Shown: positions 22,999 to 31,223 of the stretch, in pieces | Layout of the letters: each line of letters begins with the position of its first letter | Position numbering within the stretch: the stretch's first letter is position 1 | Source: an uncultured Lachnospiraceae bacterium | GTDB taxonomy: Bacteria > Bacillota > Clostridia > Lachnospirales > Lachnospiraceae | Direction of reading: 5' to 3' | Assembly (NCBI GenBank): GCA_902765725.1 | Contig: CACXAT010000016.1 | Location: 1-50,063 of the forward strand | Length of the DNA: 50,063 bases | Position numbers and translations under genes: made by a program | Notes under the pieces: generated by a model | Told to the model about the DNA's origin: nothing | Databases searched by the model: none | Seen by the model: the letters and a program-made list of their open reading frames with translations, nothing else

Positions 22999-25755
22999 TC
23001 AGAGATTATTCCATCTGCGTCTGCTGCCCAGCACAAGTGCCCCCGCCATAAGCAGGAGTCCGGCAAGGCTCATAAGGCTTCCGGTGCGAAGCCCCGGAGT
23101 CCTGTAGGTAAGGCGGATCTCATTTTCTCCGTTCTCCAGGACTGTTCCCATATAGCACCGGTCTGTCTGCAGCAGCTCCCGGTCCTCTCCGTTCACCTGC
23201 AGACTCCAGCCTTCGCTCCAGGGAATCTGGAAGACCATACAGGCCGGACTGTCCAGGTTCACATGGCCGGTGACCGTATTTTTGGAGAATGCAACGTCCT
23301 CCAGGCTTTCCCGGTTCAGTGTCTGTACCTGTTCCCCGAACTGTCCCCGGGGAACGTACACGATACGGACCGCGTCCAGATCGTATGTGCCCGCGTCTTT
23401 GAAGGTGAGGGTCAGGGTATCCTCCTCATCGCTGTCGGAGTATCCCAGATTCACCAGATAATCCCTGCGAAGCAGGGTATAGGTCTGCTGGTCGGACAGG
23501 AGCGTCACCTTCTTTGAGATCCCATCTGCGTCGACACGAAGGCTGGTCCCGATCCCGTGGGGGACCAGTCCCGCCAGCTCGAGCATCGCGTCACACCCTG
23601 CTCTTCTGGAAAATGAAAGAGAGAGGGATGGCTTGTCTTTGCTGACCTGAAGGCCGCCGTCTGTCATGGTGATCCCCTGCGCCTCGGAAGGAAGGGAGAG
23701 CTCCTTGGTCTCGATATGGGAGGTCTCCTCAAGGCCGTCCGTCTGCCGCAGCCCTGCCGCCTGATTCATGAGCGCATCGTCATCGATCACAGCGGCCCGG
23801 AGCATCACTTCCTCCTTCGCCGCCGCGCCCAGCGCTTCATAGTCCGACAGGGAGATCACTGTATCCGTCGTGAAGCCAAAGTTCACCGGATACTCATTTT
23901 CACAGATCACCATCTTCTTGCCGCTCCATGCTTCCTTCCCGTAGCCGTAGGGAAGCTGGCGCAGATTCTTTCGAGGCGTCTGGAAGTATTTTACTCCCGC
24001 TATGGCCTCTGCCGCTGCCCTGCCATCCAGGGTCTGAATATGCAGCATGGTGGTCAGGCCGATATTCGCGGTATCCAGAAGATAGCTGATCTGCGACGCG
24101 TTCAGCACGCTGTTATAGATCTGCACACCGGGATAGGCCAGCTGGATCGACGCATTGTCTTCGATCGAGTTTCTCCAGTACCCGTCCACCCGGTAGAAGC
24201 CATCGGTCCACTCCCTGGGCGCGCCATCCGTCTCCCCGCCGATGCCGGAGCCGACACGGTTGTAATTCGCATATTTCGAACGGGAGAAATACTCTTCCGT
24301 CGTCCCTGCCGGCGCGTAGTAACGGACCAGATTCCCGAAGGAGCTTCCATAGGTAAGATAGCCGTTGAGCACGGAGGAGACCACCGCCACGCACAGCACC
24401 ATGGTCCCTGCCCTGCTTACTGCCGCTGCTGCGAAAGGCCGGCCCTTCTCCCTCTGCCCTCTCTCGAAGGCCAGGATCAGTCCGGTGAACACGGTCAGTT
24501 CAGCCGCCGCGGCAAGGTGATAGAGGTTCTTACCGTACAGGATCGTCAGCAGGGCCACCCCCGCGTCGAATACGATGGTCACCGCGATCACTCCCTTCTT
24601 CTGAAGAGAGGTCAGCTGCCCGAACATGGGGAAGGTGAAGGCGGCTGCCATGGCCGCTGTCAGGCTGATCAGGTAGACCCACCGGTTATTCTCCGTATGC
24701 ATGACAGCCATGATATAGCCGCCCAGAGGCAGGAGCAGGAAGATCATGTTGACGAGAAGAAGCTTCTTCATCCCGCTCCACTTCCGCTTTCCGGAGAGCA
24801 CCAGGATGGTGATGCAGGGAAGGACGACCACGGCAAAGTTCAGGTGAGTCCCGTTCCCCGAAGCTTCCAGCGGACTGATCAGATTGATGAACCAGGCAAA
24901 GTATCTGCGAAGGTCCTCATAGACCAGCAGGTTCTTACTCTGAGCCAGGCTCACGGACCGGTAACTGTTGAAATACCTTGACAGGGTCGGGAGCAGCGTG
25001 ATCATCGAGAGCATCAGTCCCGCCAGGTAGGCGCTGACCATGCGCACAAACAGAACACAGAAGTTCTTCACTCTGTGCTCCCTGTACACGGCCGCGAACC
25101 GGATCAGTACATAGATCAGGAGCGCCACCGAATTGATATACATAAAGTAATAATTCGACGTGAATCCCAGATAGACCATAAGGCTGAACAGCAGGAAGCT
25201 GTATTTTTGATCCGGATCCATCATGTATTCCGCGCCAAGAAGCAGCAGCGGCATGACGATCATCGGAGCGACATAGATGGGATGAACGATCCCCAGCTCA
25301 AACACATACCCGCAGAACAGGTACACGATGCTTCCCGTAAGGACGGCCCCTCCACTGCATCCCCAGTGGAAGGCAAAGACGGAGAAGGCAAGCCCTGCCA
25401 GATACAGTCTCAGAAAAATGAGAAAATCGTACAGGATCTCCGTACCGGAGGCAGGGACAAAGACTGACAGATAATCCAGCGGATGGAAGCGAACGATCGA
25501 TCCGATGTCTTCTCCCATCCCGATGGTAAAGTCATAGGTACGCAGCGCGAAATCCCCGTGGGAGAAGTCCCGCAGGGTCTGTCTGAGCCACTGTCCCATA
25601 TACCGAAGCTGCAGTATATACTGTGACTGCCCGTCTCCGTTTCCGACTAGTGACTTTCCCCCTGCCAGGAACGGGAAGAATACCGCCAGGCACAGCAGGG
25701 CAAAGACCACTGAATAGATCAGGACATATTTTCTGTTACACTTTGTCTCACGCAT
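22999..25755 (-). CDS. YfhO-family membrane glycosyltransferase (GT-C), copy 1
   Basis: A large polytopic membrane protein of 918 residues. About a dozen hydrophobic segments fill the first 470 residues, followed by a mostly soluble extracytoplasmic part and a last membrane helix near the C-terminus (SLMSLAGLLLMAGALVLGS). The segment MGEDIGSIVRFHPLDYLSVFVP in the first outside loop is a YfhO hallmark. In Bacillus, YfhO transfers sugar from a CsbB-made lipid-phosphate to lipoteichoic acid outside the cell. The ATG at 25755 has GGAGG at 7 bases and shares one base with the stop of the upstream copy (TGATG), a sign of translational coupling. Length is close to known YfhO proteins (about 860). 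Confidence 0.88.
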   Translation of the reverse strand: MRETKCNRKYVLIYSVVFALLCLAVFFPFLAGGKSLVGNGDGQSQYILQLRYMGQWLRQTLRDFSHGDFALRTYDFTIGMGEDIGSIVRFHPLDYLSVFVPASGTEILYDFLIFLRLYLAGLAFSVFAFHWGCSGGAVLTGSIVYLFCGYVFELGIVHPIYVAPMIVMPLLLLGAEYMMDPDQKYSFLLFSLMVYLGFTSNYYFMYINSVALLIYVLIRFAAVYREHRVKNFCVLFVRMVSAYLAGLMLSMITLLPTLSRYFNSYRSVSLAQSKNLLVYEDLRRYFAWFINLISPLEASGNGTHLNFAVVVLPCITILVLSGKRKWSGMKKLLLVNMIFLLLPLGGYIMAVMHTENNRWVYLISLTAAMAAAFTFPMFGQLTSLQKKGVIAVTIVFDAGVALLTILYGKNLYHLAAAAELTVFTGLILAFERGQREKGRPFAAAAVSRAGTMVLCVAVVSSVLNGYLTYGSSFGNLVRYYAPAGTTEEYFSRSKYANYNRVGSGIGGETDGAPREWTDGFYRVDGYWRNSIEDNASIQLAYPGVQIYNSVLNASQISYLLDTANIGLTTMLHIQTLDGRAAAEAIAGVKYFQTPRKNLRQLPYGYGKEAWSGKKMVICENEYPVNFGFTTDTVISLSDYEALGAAAKEEVMLRAAVIDDDALMNQAAGLRQTDGLEETSHIETKELSLPSEAQGITMTDGGLQVSKDKPSLSLSFSRRAGCDAMLELAGLVPHGIGTSLRVDADGISKKVTLLSDQQTYTLLRRDYLVNLGYSDSDEEDTLTLTFKDAGTYDLDAVRIVYVPRGQFGEQVQTLNRESLEDVAFSKNTVTGHVNLDSPACMVFQIPWSEGWSLQVNGEDRELLQTDRCYMGTVLENGENEIRLTYRTPGLRTGSLMSLAGLLLMAGALVLGSRRRWNNL

Positions 25756-28541
25756 CAGCAAGCCTCCGCTACGCTTCCACTTCCTCTGCCGCTCCTGCGC
25801 TCCCTGCGCTTCTTACTCTCATACAGCGCCATCAGGATCCACAGGGCAAGGGCGGGAACTGCGATCCAGATCCCCATATTCAGACCGGGAGTCCTGTAGA
25901 TCAGTTCGATCTGATGATCTCCCTCAGGCAGGAAGACTCCCAGGTACATCTGATCGGCAGTACACAGATCCGTCTTCTCACCGTCCACCTTCAGTGTCCA
26001 GCCGCCTGCGGCGGGGACAGAGAACACCAGCATCTTCGGAGAAGAGAAGGACACCTGTCCTGTGATCCTTCCGTCTTCAATCTGCTCCTGAAGAAGCGGT
26101 TCTTCATTCAGAGCCGCGATCTTCTCTTCATAACCCTCCATCGGCACATAGACAGCCTCGGCCGATGACAGCTGATAGGTTCCGGGCTTAAACTGCAGAT
26201 TCACCACACCCGGCCCGTCTGCGTCCGCATACCCCAGGTGGAAGAGATAGTCCTCTCTTCCGATGTTGTATACCTGCCGGCTGCCGCGGATCAGGGCTCG
26301 CCCGGAGAAGTTCTCTCCCTTCACCTTCAACAGAGCCGTCTGGCCGTCAATCCGAAGTCCGTTCAGCTGCAGATAGACATCATACCCTTCTCTCTTCTCA
26401 TATTCAACAGAAACCACTGCCTGTTTTCCAGCGGTGAGGATCCCGTCCGCATAGCTGTATCCGCTGCCCTGGGCAGGGATCTGCACGTCACTGTGCACCG
26501 GCGCGCAGGAGGATTCTGTCTTCTGCGCAAGCCCCGCCTCCAGAAGTGTCTCAGCCAGAGCCCCGCCGCCCTCTTCCTCTTTCGGGAGCACGACGGCCTC
26601 AAGCTGGACCATCTCCTTTTCAAGCGGCTCCAGGGCGTCATAGTCCTCCCTGGTTATAAAAGCATCACAGCTCCAGCCGAAGGCGAGGGGGTATTCATTT
26701 TCATAGACACTGACCTTCCCCTTCTGTGCCACGGGCTCCGCCCGGTAGCCGTAGGGAACGCTCCCCGCATCCTTCTGCCTCGCTATATAGTATCTGACAT
26801 GGGCAAGATTCATGCTGACCGGACGCGCATTCAGGCCCTTGAGGATCGTGATCGCGTCCAGATCCGGATTATTCTGCTCCATCATCGTCTCGAGCAGGTT
26901 CGCATTCAGGATGCTGTTGTACTCGGACGTACCGTTATAATCCGAATACTCCGCGCTGTTTTCTCTACCATGCTTCACATCGTAGCCATCCACACGGTAG
27001 AAGGAGTCATCCTCTATGGCCAGGGCACCCTGGCTGCGCCAGAAATGATCATAGCGGCTCATGGTCTTTCCGGCTTCCACATAATCCAGCGCGACAGCGC
27101 CAAAGCCGGGAGCATAGGTCATGCAGCCATTGATCACCGTAGAGACGCAGGTGATCCCGAGTACGACGCGGCGCACCGCAGCAGTGCCCGCCCGGCGGAG
27201 CGTGCATAAGATCAGGATCCCGGTGCACAGGATCAGCTCGGCGGCAGCTGTCAGGTTATAGATATTCAGCTCGCCGATCGCAGTCTGCAGCACCGTGGCT
27301 GCGGCAAATACCGCTGCCAGGCCCGCCACTGCTGTCATCTGCCTCCTGGACAGATGCGCAAATGAGTCGGCCGTAAAGACCACCGTCATCCCGAGGCAGA
27401 TCGCGATGAGGAACATCCAGCGGTTGTTCTCATTATTGAATACTGCCAGAACATATCCGAAAAACGGGACCAGCAGCATGATCAGATCCAGAATCAGGAA
27501 CTTCTTAAGAGATCTGAACCTTCTCCATCCGTATGTGAACAGAACCGCAAGACAGGGCAGGACGATCACCGCAAAGTTCAGGTCTGTCCCGTTGCCGGAG
27601 CTCTGATAGGGACTGATCAGATTCAGGAACCATGCCGCGTAGCGCCTCTTGTCCGCGTAGATCAGCATATTGAAGGTCTCGCTGGTCTGCTGTTGCCTGG
27701 CACTTGCAAGGTACCTGTACATGGTCGGAAGCAGCGTCATCATGGACATGGCAAGTCCCAGCAGATACAGGCTCACCATCTTTACGAACAGGGTCAGGAA
27801 GCTCTTTATCCCAAGGGGGCGCACTGCCTCCGCGTACCGCACCAGCATATACACGAACAGTGCGGCAGACATGATATACATGAAGTAGTAATTGCTCCAG
27901 AATCCCAGAAACACGGAGAATACAAAGAGCGCGCAGCCCTGATGTCTCATGACCTTCTCCGCTCCCAGAAGAAGCAGGGGAAGCACGATGAATGGCGCCG
28001 CGTAGATCGGATGGTTCATCACACGGATCAGCATAAATCCGCAGAACACATATACAAGAGAGCCGGACAGCACATTCGTCGGAGATACCCTCTCTTCCGT
28101 CTCCTGTCCGTCCGCCGCCGGCACACTGTTCCAGTAAAAGGCATACAGGGAAAATGCAAGCCCCGAGAGGTAGAAACGGAGCAGAAGAATAAAGGCATAC
28201 AGATATTCCGTATACCTGGACGGAACAAAGGCAGACAGGAAATCAAGCGGATGGAACCGCACGATCTGCCCGATATCGTCACCCAGCCCTATGGAGAAAT
28301 CATACAGCGGCAGCGAGAACTCTCCGTGCAGGATGTTTCCCGCGCACCGGCGAAGATACTGCCCCATATAGCGCAGATACACCACATACTGAGGCATCCC
28401 GTCCACTTTATTGACAAAGGACCTGCCGCACAGAAGAAAAGGGAGAAATACAAAGAAAGAGATCCCCAGGAACAGCAGAGAATAACGGATTATATAAGAC
28501 CGGCCCGGCCGCTTCGCTGTGTGACTTGCCGTACTCATCAT
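25755..28541 (-). CDS. YfhO-family membrane glycosyltransferase (GT-C), copy 2
   Basis: A polytopic protein of 928 residues, clearly paralogous to the one encoded downstream: GLGDDIGQIVRFHPLDFLSAFVP, SGLAFSLYAFYW, NLISPYQSSGNGTDLNFAVIVLPC and the C-terminal LIYRTPGLNMGIWIAVPAL all have counterparts there. It should be an outside-facing lipid-phosphate-sugar glycosyltransferase. The ATG at 28541 follows GAGGG; the next ATG (28538) is an equal choice. It is the first gene of a five-gene operon behind a consensus-perfect promoter (28613-28641) and a leader terminator (28566-28598). Two diverged copies in tandem suggest two acceptors or two donor sugars. Confidence 0.88.
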   Translation of the reverse strand: MMSTASHTAKRPGRSYIIRYSLLFLGISFFVFLPFLLCGRSFVNKVDGMPQYVVYLRYMGQYLRRCAGNILHGEFSLPLYDFSIGLGDDIGQIVRFHPLDFLSAFVPSRYTEYLYAFILLLRFYLSGLAFSLYAFYWNSVPAADGQETEERVSPTNVLSGSLVYVFCGFMLIRVMNHPIYAAPFIVLPLLLLGAEKVMRHQGCALFVFSVFLGFWSNYYFMYIMSAALFVYMLVRYAEAVRPLGIKSFLTLFVKMVSLYLLGLAMSMMTLLPTMYRYLASARQQQTSETFNMLIYADKRRYAAWFLNLISPYQSSGNGTDLNFAVIVLPCLAVLFTYGWRRFRSLKKFLILDLIMLLVPFFGYVLAVFNNENNRWMFLIAICLGMTVVFTADSFAHLSRRQMTAVAGLAAVFAAATVLQTAIGELNIYNLTAAAELILCTGILILCTLRRAGTAAVRRVVLGITCVSTVINGCMTYAPGFGAVALDYVEAGKTMSRYDHFWRSQGALAIEDDSFYRVDGYDVKHGRENSAEYSDYNGTSEYNSILNANLLETMMEQNNPDLDAITILKGLNARPVSMNLAHVRYYIARQKDAGSVPYGYRAEPVAQKGKVSVYENEYPLAFGWSCDAFITREDYDALEPLEKEMVQLEAVVLPKEEEGGGALAETLLEAGLAQKTESSCAPVHSDVQIPAQGSGYSYADGILTAGKQAVVSVEYEKREGYDVYLQLNGLRIDGQTALLKVKGENFSGRALIRGSRQVYNIGREDYLFHLGYADADGPGVVNLQFKPGTYQLSSAEAVYVPMEGYEEKIAALNEEPLLQEQIEDGRITGQVSFSSPKMLVFSVPAAGGWTLKVDGEKTDLCTADQMYLGVFLPEGDHQIELIYRTPGLNMGIWIAVPALALWILMALYESKKRRERRSGRGSGSVAEAC

Positions 28542-28565
28542 ACCATCCCTCACAAATGTCAGTAT

Positions 28566-28598
28566 AAAATAAAAAGCCCGGCCTGCCACGACAGGCGG
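28566..28598 (-). terminator. Leader terminator (possible attenuator) of the YfhO operon
   Basis: In the minus-strand leader, GCCTG and CAGGC close a six-base loop, two outer C-G pairs extend the stem past a bulge, and TTTTTATTTT follows. It begins only about 8 bases after the predicted transcription start and ends before the RBS of the first gene. A second small stem (TCTG-N3-CAGA, 28599-28609) lies at the start site itself. A terminator here would make expression depend on read-through. Confidence 0.6.
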
Positions 28599-28612
28599 TC
28601 TGGTTCAGAACG

Positions 28613-28641
28613 ATTATAATGGGTGGCAGAATCGATGTCAA
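28613..28641 (-). promoter_or_regulatory. Consensus-perfect sigma-A promoter of the YfhO-GT2-ATP-grasp-PaaK operon
   Basis: The minus strand has TTGACA (28636-28641), a 17-nt spacer and TATAAT (28613-28618), matching consensus at all twelve positions. Predicted start near 28606. Confidence 0.9.
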
Positions 28642-28698
28642 CGAAGCCTCAAAACCACCTTATTTTATTAAATATCTCTTTCATATCTGTAATAATTA

Positions 28699-28707
28699 TG
28701 TTACAAT
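28699..28707 (+). promoter_or_regulatory. Extended -10 promoter of the Ig-like/papain-like gene
   Basis: TGTTACAAT (TGn plus a five-of-six -10) lies 42 bases before the ATG at 28750. No clear -35 is present. It is divergent from the YfhO operon promoter, with about 58 bases between the two core elements. Confidence 0.55.
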
Positions 28708-28749
28708 ATGCATGCAATGATGTAATATTTTGCGGTTTCGGAGGTTTTT

Positions 28750-30174
28750 ATGTACTTGAAACGGTTCCAGAAACAGATCTGTCTGGTCTTTTTAGTCATG
28801 CTGTGTCTTCTGTGCGCAGGTACTCTGAACAGGGCACACGCCGCAAAACGCTGCACCCTCGTGAAGGGACAGACAAAGCAGCTTCTGAAGACTGCCAGGA
28901 AATGGCGCTCCAACAAACCGGCCGTCGCCACAGTCAGCTCAGAAGGCGTTGTGACGGCTGTCAAGAAAGGCACCTGCATCGTAACCGCCCGCAAAGGGAA
29001 AAAGAAATATTCCTGGACGGTAAAGGTCGAGGCGCCAAGGCTTGGCAGGACGAATAAGTCCATCGCTGTGGGGAAGTCTTTTAATCTGATGCTCAAAAAG
29101 ACCAACCTGAAGTTCAAATGGAGTGTCTCTGATCCTTCCGTTCTGACGCTTCGCAAAAAAAGTGCCACCAAGGTCAAGGTGACCGGTCTGAAGAACGGGA
29201 CCGCTACTGTCAATGCGTCCAGAGGGCCCTACACCGTCTCCTGCACAGTAGTCGTCGGAACAGGCGCCGAAGCATATGCGGCTCCGGCAGCCCCCGCACA
29301 GGACTCGCTGCAGACCCTCTATCTGGACGGCAACGTATTCAAGCAGCTCACCTGGGATCGGACGGATACCGCAAAATACGTAAGCAATGTGTCGCGCTAC
29401 GGGCAGAGCGCCCCGCTGTATATACACAAGGACGGCGGCGACGGTCTGGAAAACATATGGGCTGCCGAAAATAACGGAGCAGTCGGACTTACAGGCGTCA
29501 AGCTCTCCGCAGATGCCGTAAAGGGAACCATCGACAAGGCCTGTCTCTGGGCCCGGGCGGTCGCGGACAGTCCGTACCACGGATATGATTACGGCCACAG
29601 CTATCCCGACGCTGCCCTGATGTACACCTTCGGGCAGGCCAAGGCCAATGCGCTGGGCACCGGTGATTACTGCTGCTCCACGATCCCGCTGTGCGCCTAT
29701 TATTTCGCCGGAGTCAATGTGATCGGAGAGAATCTCGGGGGACCCGACGCAAAGTATATCCCGAATTCGACCCTGCTGTTCTACAGAAGTCAGATCTCCT
29801 ACTATCTGAACGGAACGCTCCACTGCGATACGAACAACTACCGCTCCAATTATGAATGGGAGATCTTCCAGGCCTGCGGCTTCAAGGATGTCTATTCCCA
29901 GTATGCGGCCAATCCCGACTCCTTCGTATTCAAGGCCGGAGACGTGGTTACCGCCAACGGGCACACACAGATGGTGATCTCTGACGGAACCAAAAAAACT
30001 GCAGAGACCGTTCAGGCATACGGCCCTGACAAGCATAACAAGATGCCGATCGGCGGCGACCAGAACTACGAGATCGGAAGAGCCTACTATGTATCCAACA
30101 ATCCGAAGATCCGGCATATCATGCGCTTTACCGGAAACGGCGTGCGGCTCAATACCGTCGGTCTGGTCGGCTGA
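28750..30174 (+). CDS. Secreted protein with two Ig-like repeats and a papain-like (NlpC/P60-type) domain
   Basis: An exported protein of 474 residues: a signal peptide (about 1-32), two bacterial Ig-like repeats of BIG_2 type (about 35-93 with WRSNKPAVATVSSEGVVTAVKKGTCIVTA split around residue 60, and about 96-170), then a C-terminal domain of about 290 residues. That domain has cysteines C308/C309 in GDYCCSTIPLCAYYFAG and a histidine H405 in NGHTQMVIS, the Cys...His order of NlpC/P60 hydrolases. The likely job is cutting or modifying peptidoglycan stems outside the cell. RBS CGGAGG is 5 bases from the ATG. It sits between the two GT2/ATP-grasp units. The hydrolase assignment rests on motif order only. 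Confidence 0.72.
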   Translation: MYLKRFQKQICLVFLVMLCLLCAGTLNRAHAAKRCTLVKGQTKQLLKTARKWRSNKPAVATVSSEGVVTAVKKGTCIVTARKGKKKYSWTVKVEAPRLGRTNKSIAVGKSFNLMLKKTNLKFKWSVSDPSVLTLRKKSATKVKVTGLKNGTATVNASRGPYTVSCTVVVGTGAEAYAAPAAPAQDSLQTLYLDGNVFKQLTWDRTDTAKYVSNVSRYGQSAPLYIHKDGGDGLENIWAAENNGAVGLTGVKLSADAVKGTIDKACLWARAVADSPYHGYDYGHSYPDAALMYTFGQAKANALGTGDYCCSTIPLCAYYFAGVNVIGENLGGPDAKYIPNSTLLFYRSQISYYLNGTLHCDTNNYRSNYEWEIFQACGFKDVYSQYAANPDSFVFKAGDVVTANGHTQMVISDGTKKTAETVQAYGPDKHNKMPIGGDQNYEIGRAYYVSNNPKIRHIMRFTGNGVRLNTVGLVG

Positions 30175-30193
30175 CGGGTCTTCCCGGCGGACG

Positions 30194-30214
30194 GATCTGT
30201 CTGGCTGACAGATC
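30194..30214. promoter_or_regulatory. Stem-loop after the Ig-like/papain-like gene
   Basis: GATCTGTC and GACAGATC form an 8-bp perfect stem with a 5-base loop, 20 bases after the stop. There is no T-tract, so it may stabilise the 3' end rather than terminate. The GACAGATCTG core recurs in the terminator at 31162-31200. Confidence 0.5.
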
Positions 30215-30243
30215 TGCCTGCAGACAATTCGAAGAGGCGATGC

Positions 30244-30262
30244 TAAGAATTCTTTAATAATT
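30244..30262 (+). promoter_or_regulatory. TAAGAATT direct repeat upstream of L,D-transpeptidase copy 2
   Basis: TAAGAATT and TAATAATT are spaced 11 bases apart (start to start) and begin 48 bases before a -10-like element. A nearly identical repeat lies 47 bases before the -10 of L,D-transpeptidase copy 3 (44730-44747). Direct repeats near one helical turn are typical of OmpR-family regulator sites. Confidence 0.5.
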
Positions 30263-30288
30263 CAAGGTTCCACTCTGCGCAGCGATTG

Positions 30289-30297
30289 TGTTATATT
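30289..30297 (+). promoter_or_regulatory. Possible extended -10 promoter of L,D-transpeptidase copy 2
   Basis: TGTTATATT gives a TGn element and a five-of-six -10 hexamer, 57 bases before the start codon. A TATAAT at 30321-30326 is an alternative. Neither has a good -35, which suits an activated promoter. Confidence 0.4.
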
Positions 30298-30354
30298 TTA
30301 TTTTGATTAATTTGATTTTTTATAATTTCTAACTGGCTATCGGAGGTTTTGAAA

Positions 30355-31113
30355 ATGAAATATCTGACCCGGCACCTGCCGTATGCACTGCTGTGTTTTG
30401 TCGCAGCGATTCTGCTGTGCTTTATTCCTGCACAGACAGCGCACGCAGAAAAGCCCTACGTGAACTGCAGTCCGAAGGAGATCCATCCGATCTACTGGAA
30501 GGCGACCATCCACGGTGATGTCAAAGTCAAAATCAAAGAAACCGGTAAGAATACCACCCTTGACCACGGGACCAAGGTAACCGTTACCGATTACAAGCTC
30601 AAGGGCAGGAACACGGTCATGCTCTCGGACGGCACGCACTGCTACGTCCACTCTTCCAACCTGAACATCTACGAAGACGCCTGCACGCCAGGTGATTTCT
30701 ACAAAGCCACCAAGACTGCTTTTGTCAATTCCAGAACCCTGCGCAGCAAGACCAGCTGGCTGATCTGGGTATCCACGGACAGGCAGAGCCTCAACATCTT
30801 CCGGGGCTCCAACAGACACTGGGTCTTCTACAGAAAATATGACTGCTCCACCGGTATGGCGAACTGGTCTACCCCGCTCGGAAGAAAGAGGGTCCGCTTC
30901 AAGGTAAAGTCCCAGTACTCAGAAGAGTTCGAGAGCTGGCTGAACTGGTTCCTTGAATTCGGCGGCAGCGGCATCCATCAGTGGCCGGGACCCAATGCGT
31001 CCAAGTACATGGGCCGTGTCCCCTGCTCCCACGCCTGCATCAGAGTGTACCGCTCGGCAGCCATCTGGATGTACAAGCATATTCCGAAGAACACCCTTCT
31101 GTACGTATACTGA
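30355..31113 (+). CDS. Secreted L,D-transpeptidase-like protein (YkuD domain), copy 2
   Basis: An exported protein of 252 residues with a signal peptide (about 1-31, ending AHA), an SH3-like beta region (about 44-108, HPIYWKATIHGDVKVKI) and a YkuD domain. Matching parts to copy 1 are TSWLIWVSTDRQSLNIFRG, GGSGIHQWPGP and the active-site C228 in SHACIRV, where the usual SHGC glycine is alanine. The ATG at 30355 has CGGAGG at 8 bases; an in-frame TTG two codons earlier is less likely. A strong terminator follows at 31162-31200. It lies between the two envelope-glycan operons, so a role in joining or remodelling wall polymers is plausible. Confidence 0.87.
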   Translation: MKYLTRHLPYALLCFVAAILLCFIPAQTAHAEKPYVNCSPKEIHPIYWKATIHGDVKVKIKETGKNTTLDHGTKVTVTDYKLKGRNTVMLSDGTHCYVHSSNLNIYEDACTPGDFYKATKTAFVNSRTLRSKTSWLIWVSTDRQSLNIFRGSNRHWVFYRKYDCSTGMANWSTPLGRKRVRFKVKSQYSEEFESWLNWFLEFGGSGIHQWPGPNASKYMGRVPCSHACIRVYRSAAIWMYKHIPKNTLLYVY

Positions 31114-31161
31114 TGCAGAATCCCGTATTTGACATCCTGAGACAATCAACATAAATAACAT

Positions 31162-31200
31162 CAGCCAGATCCGTCATTTGACAGATCTGGCTGTTTTTTT
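31162..31200 (+). terminator. Intrinsic terminator of L,D-transpeptidase copy 2
   Basis: CAGCCAGATC and GATCTGGCTG form a perfect 10-bp stem followed by seven T. The convergent GT2 gene ends 24 bases further on, and the stem can also act for that strand, though without a T-tract. Confidence 0.93.
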
Positions 31201-31223
31201 CAGAGTTCATTTTCAAAACACTT

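Noticed and set aside
23716..24981. A 421-codon open frame on the plus strand
   Set aside because: It is antisense to YfhO copy 1, with the same His/Arg/Gln-rich shadow composition and no recognisable motif.
28541..28612. A riboswitch or T-box in the leader of the YfhO operon
   Set aside because: The leader is about 65 bases, too short for known classes, and holds no T-box TGG sequence or known aptamer core; only the terminator stem is supported.
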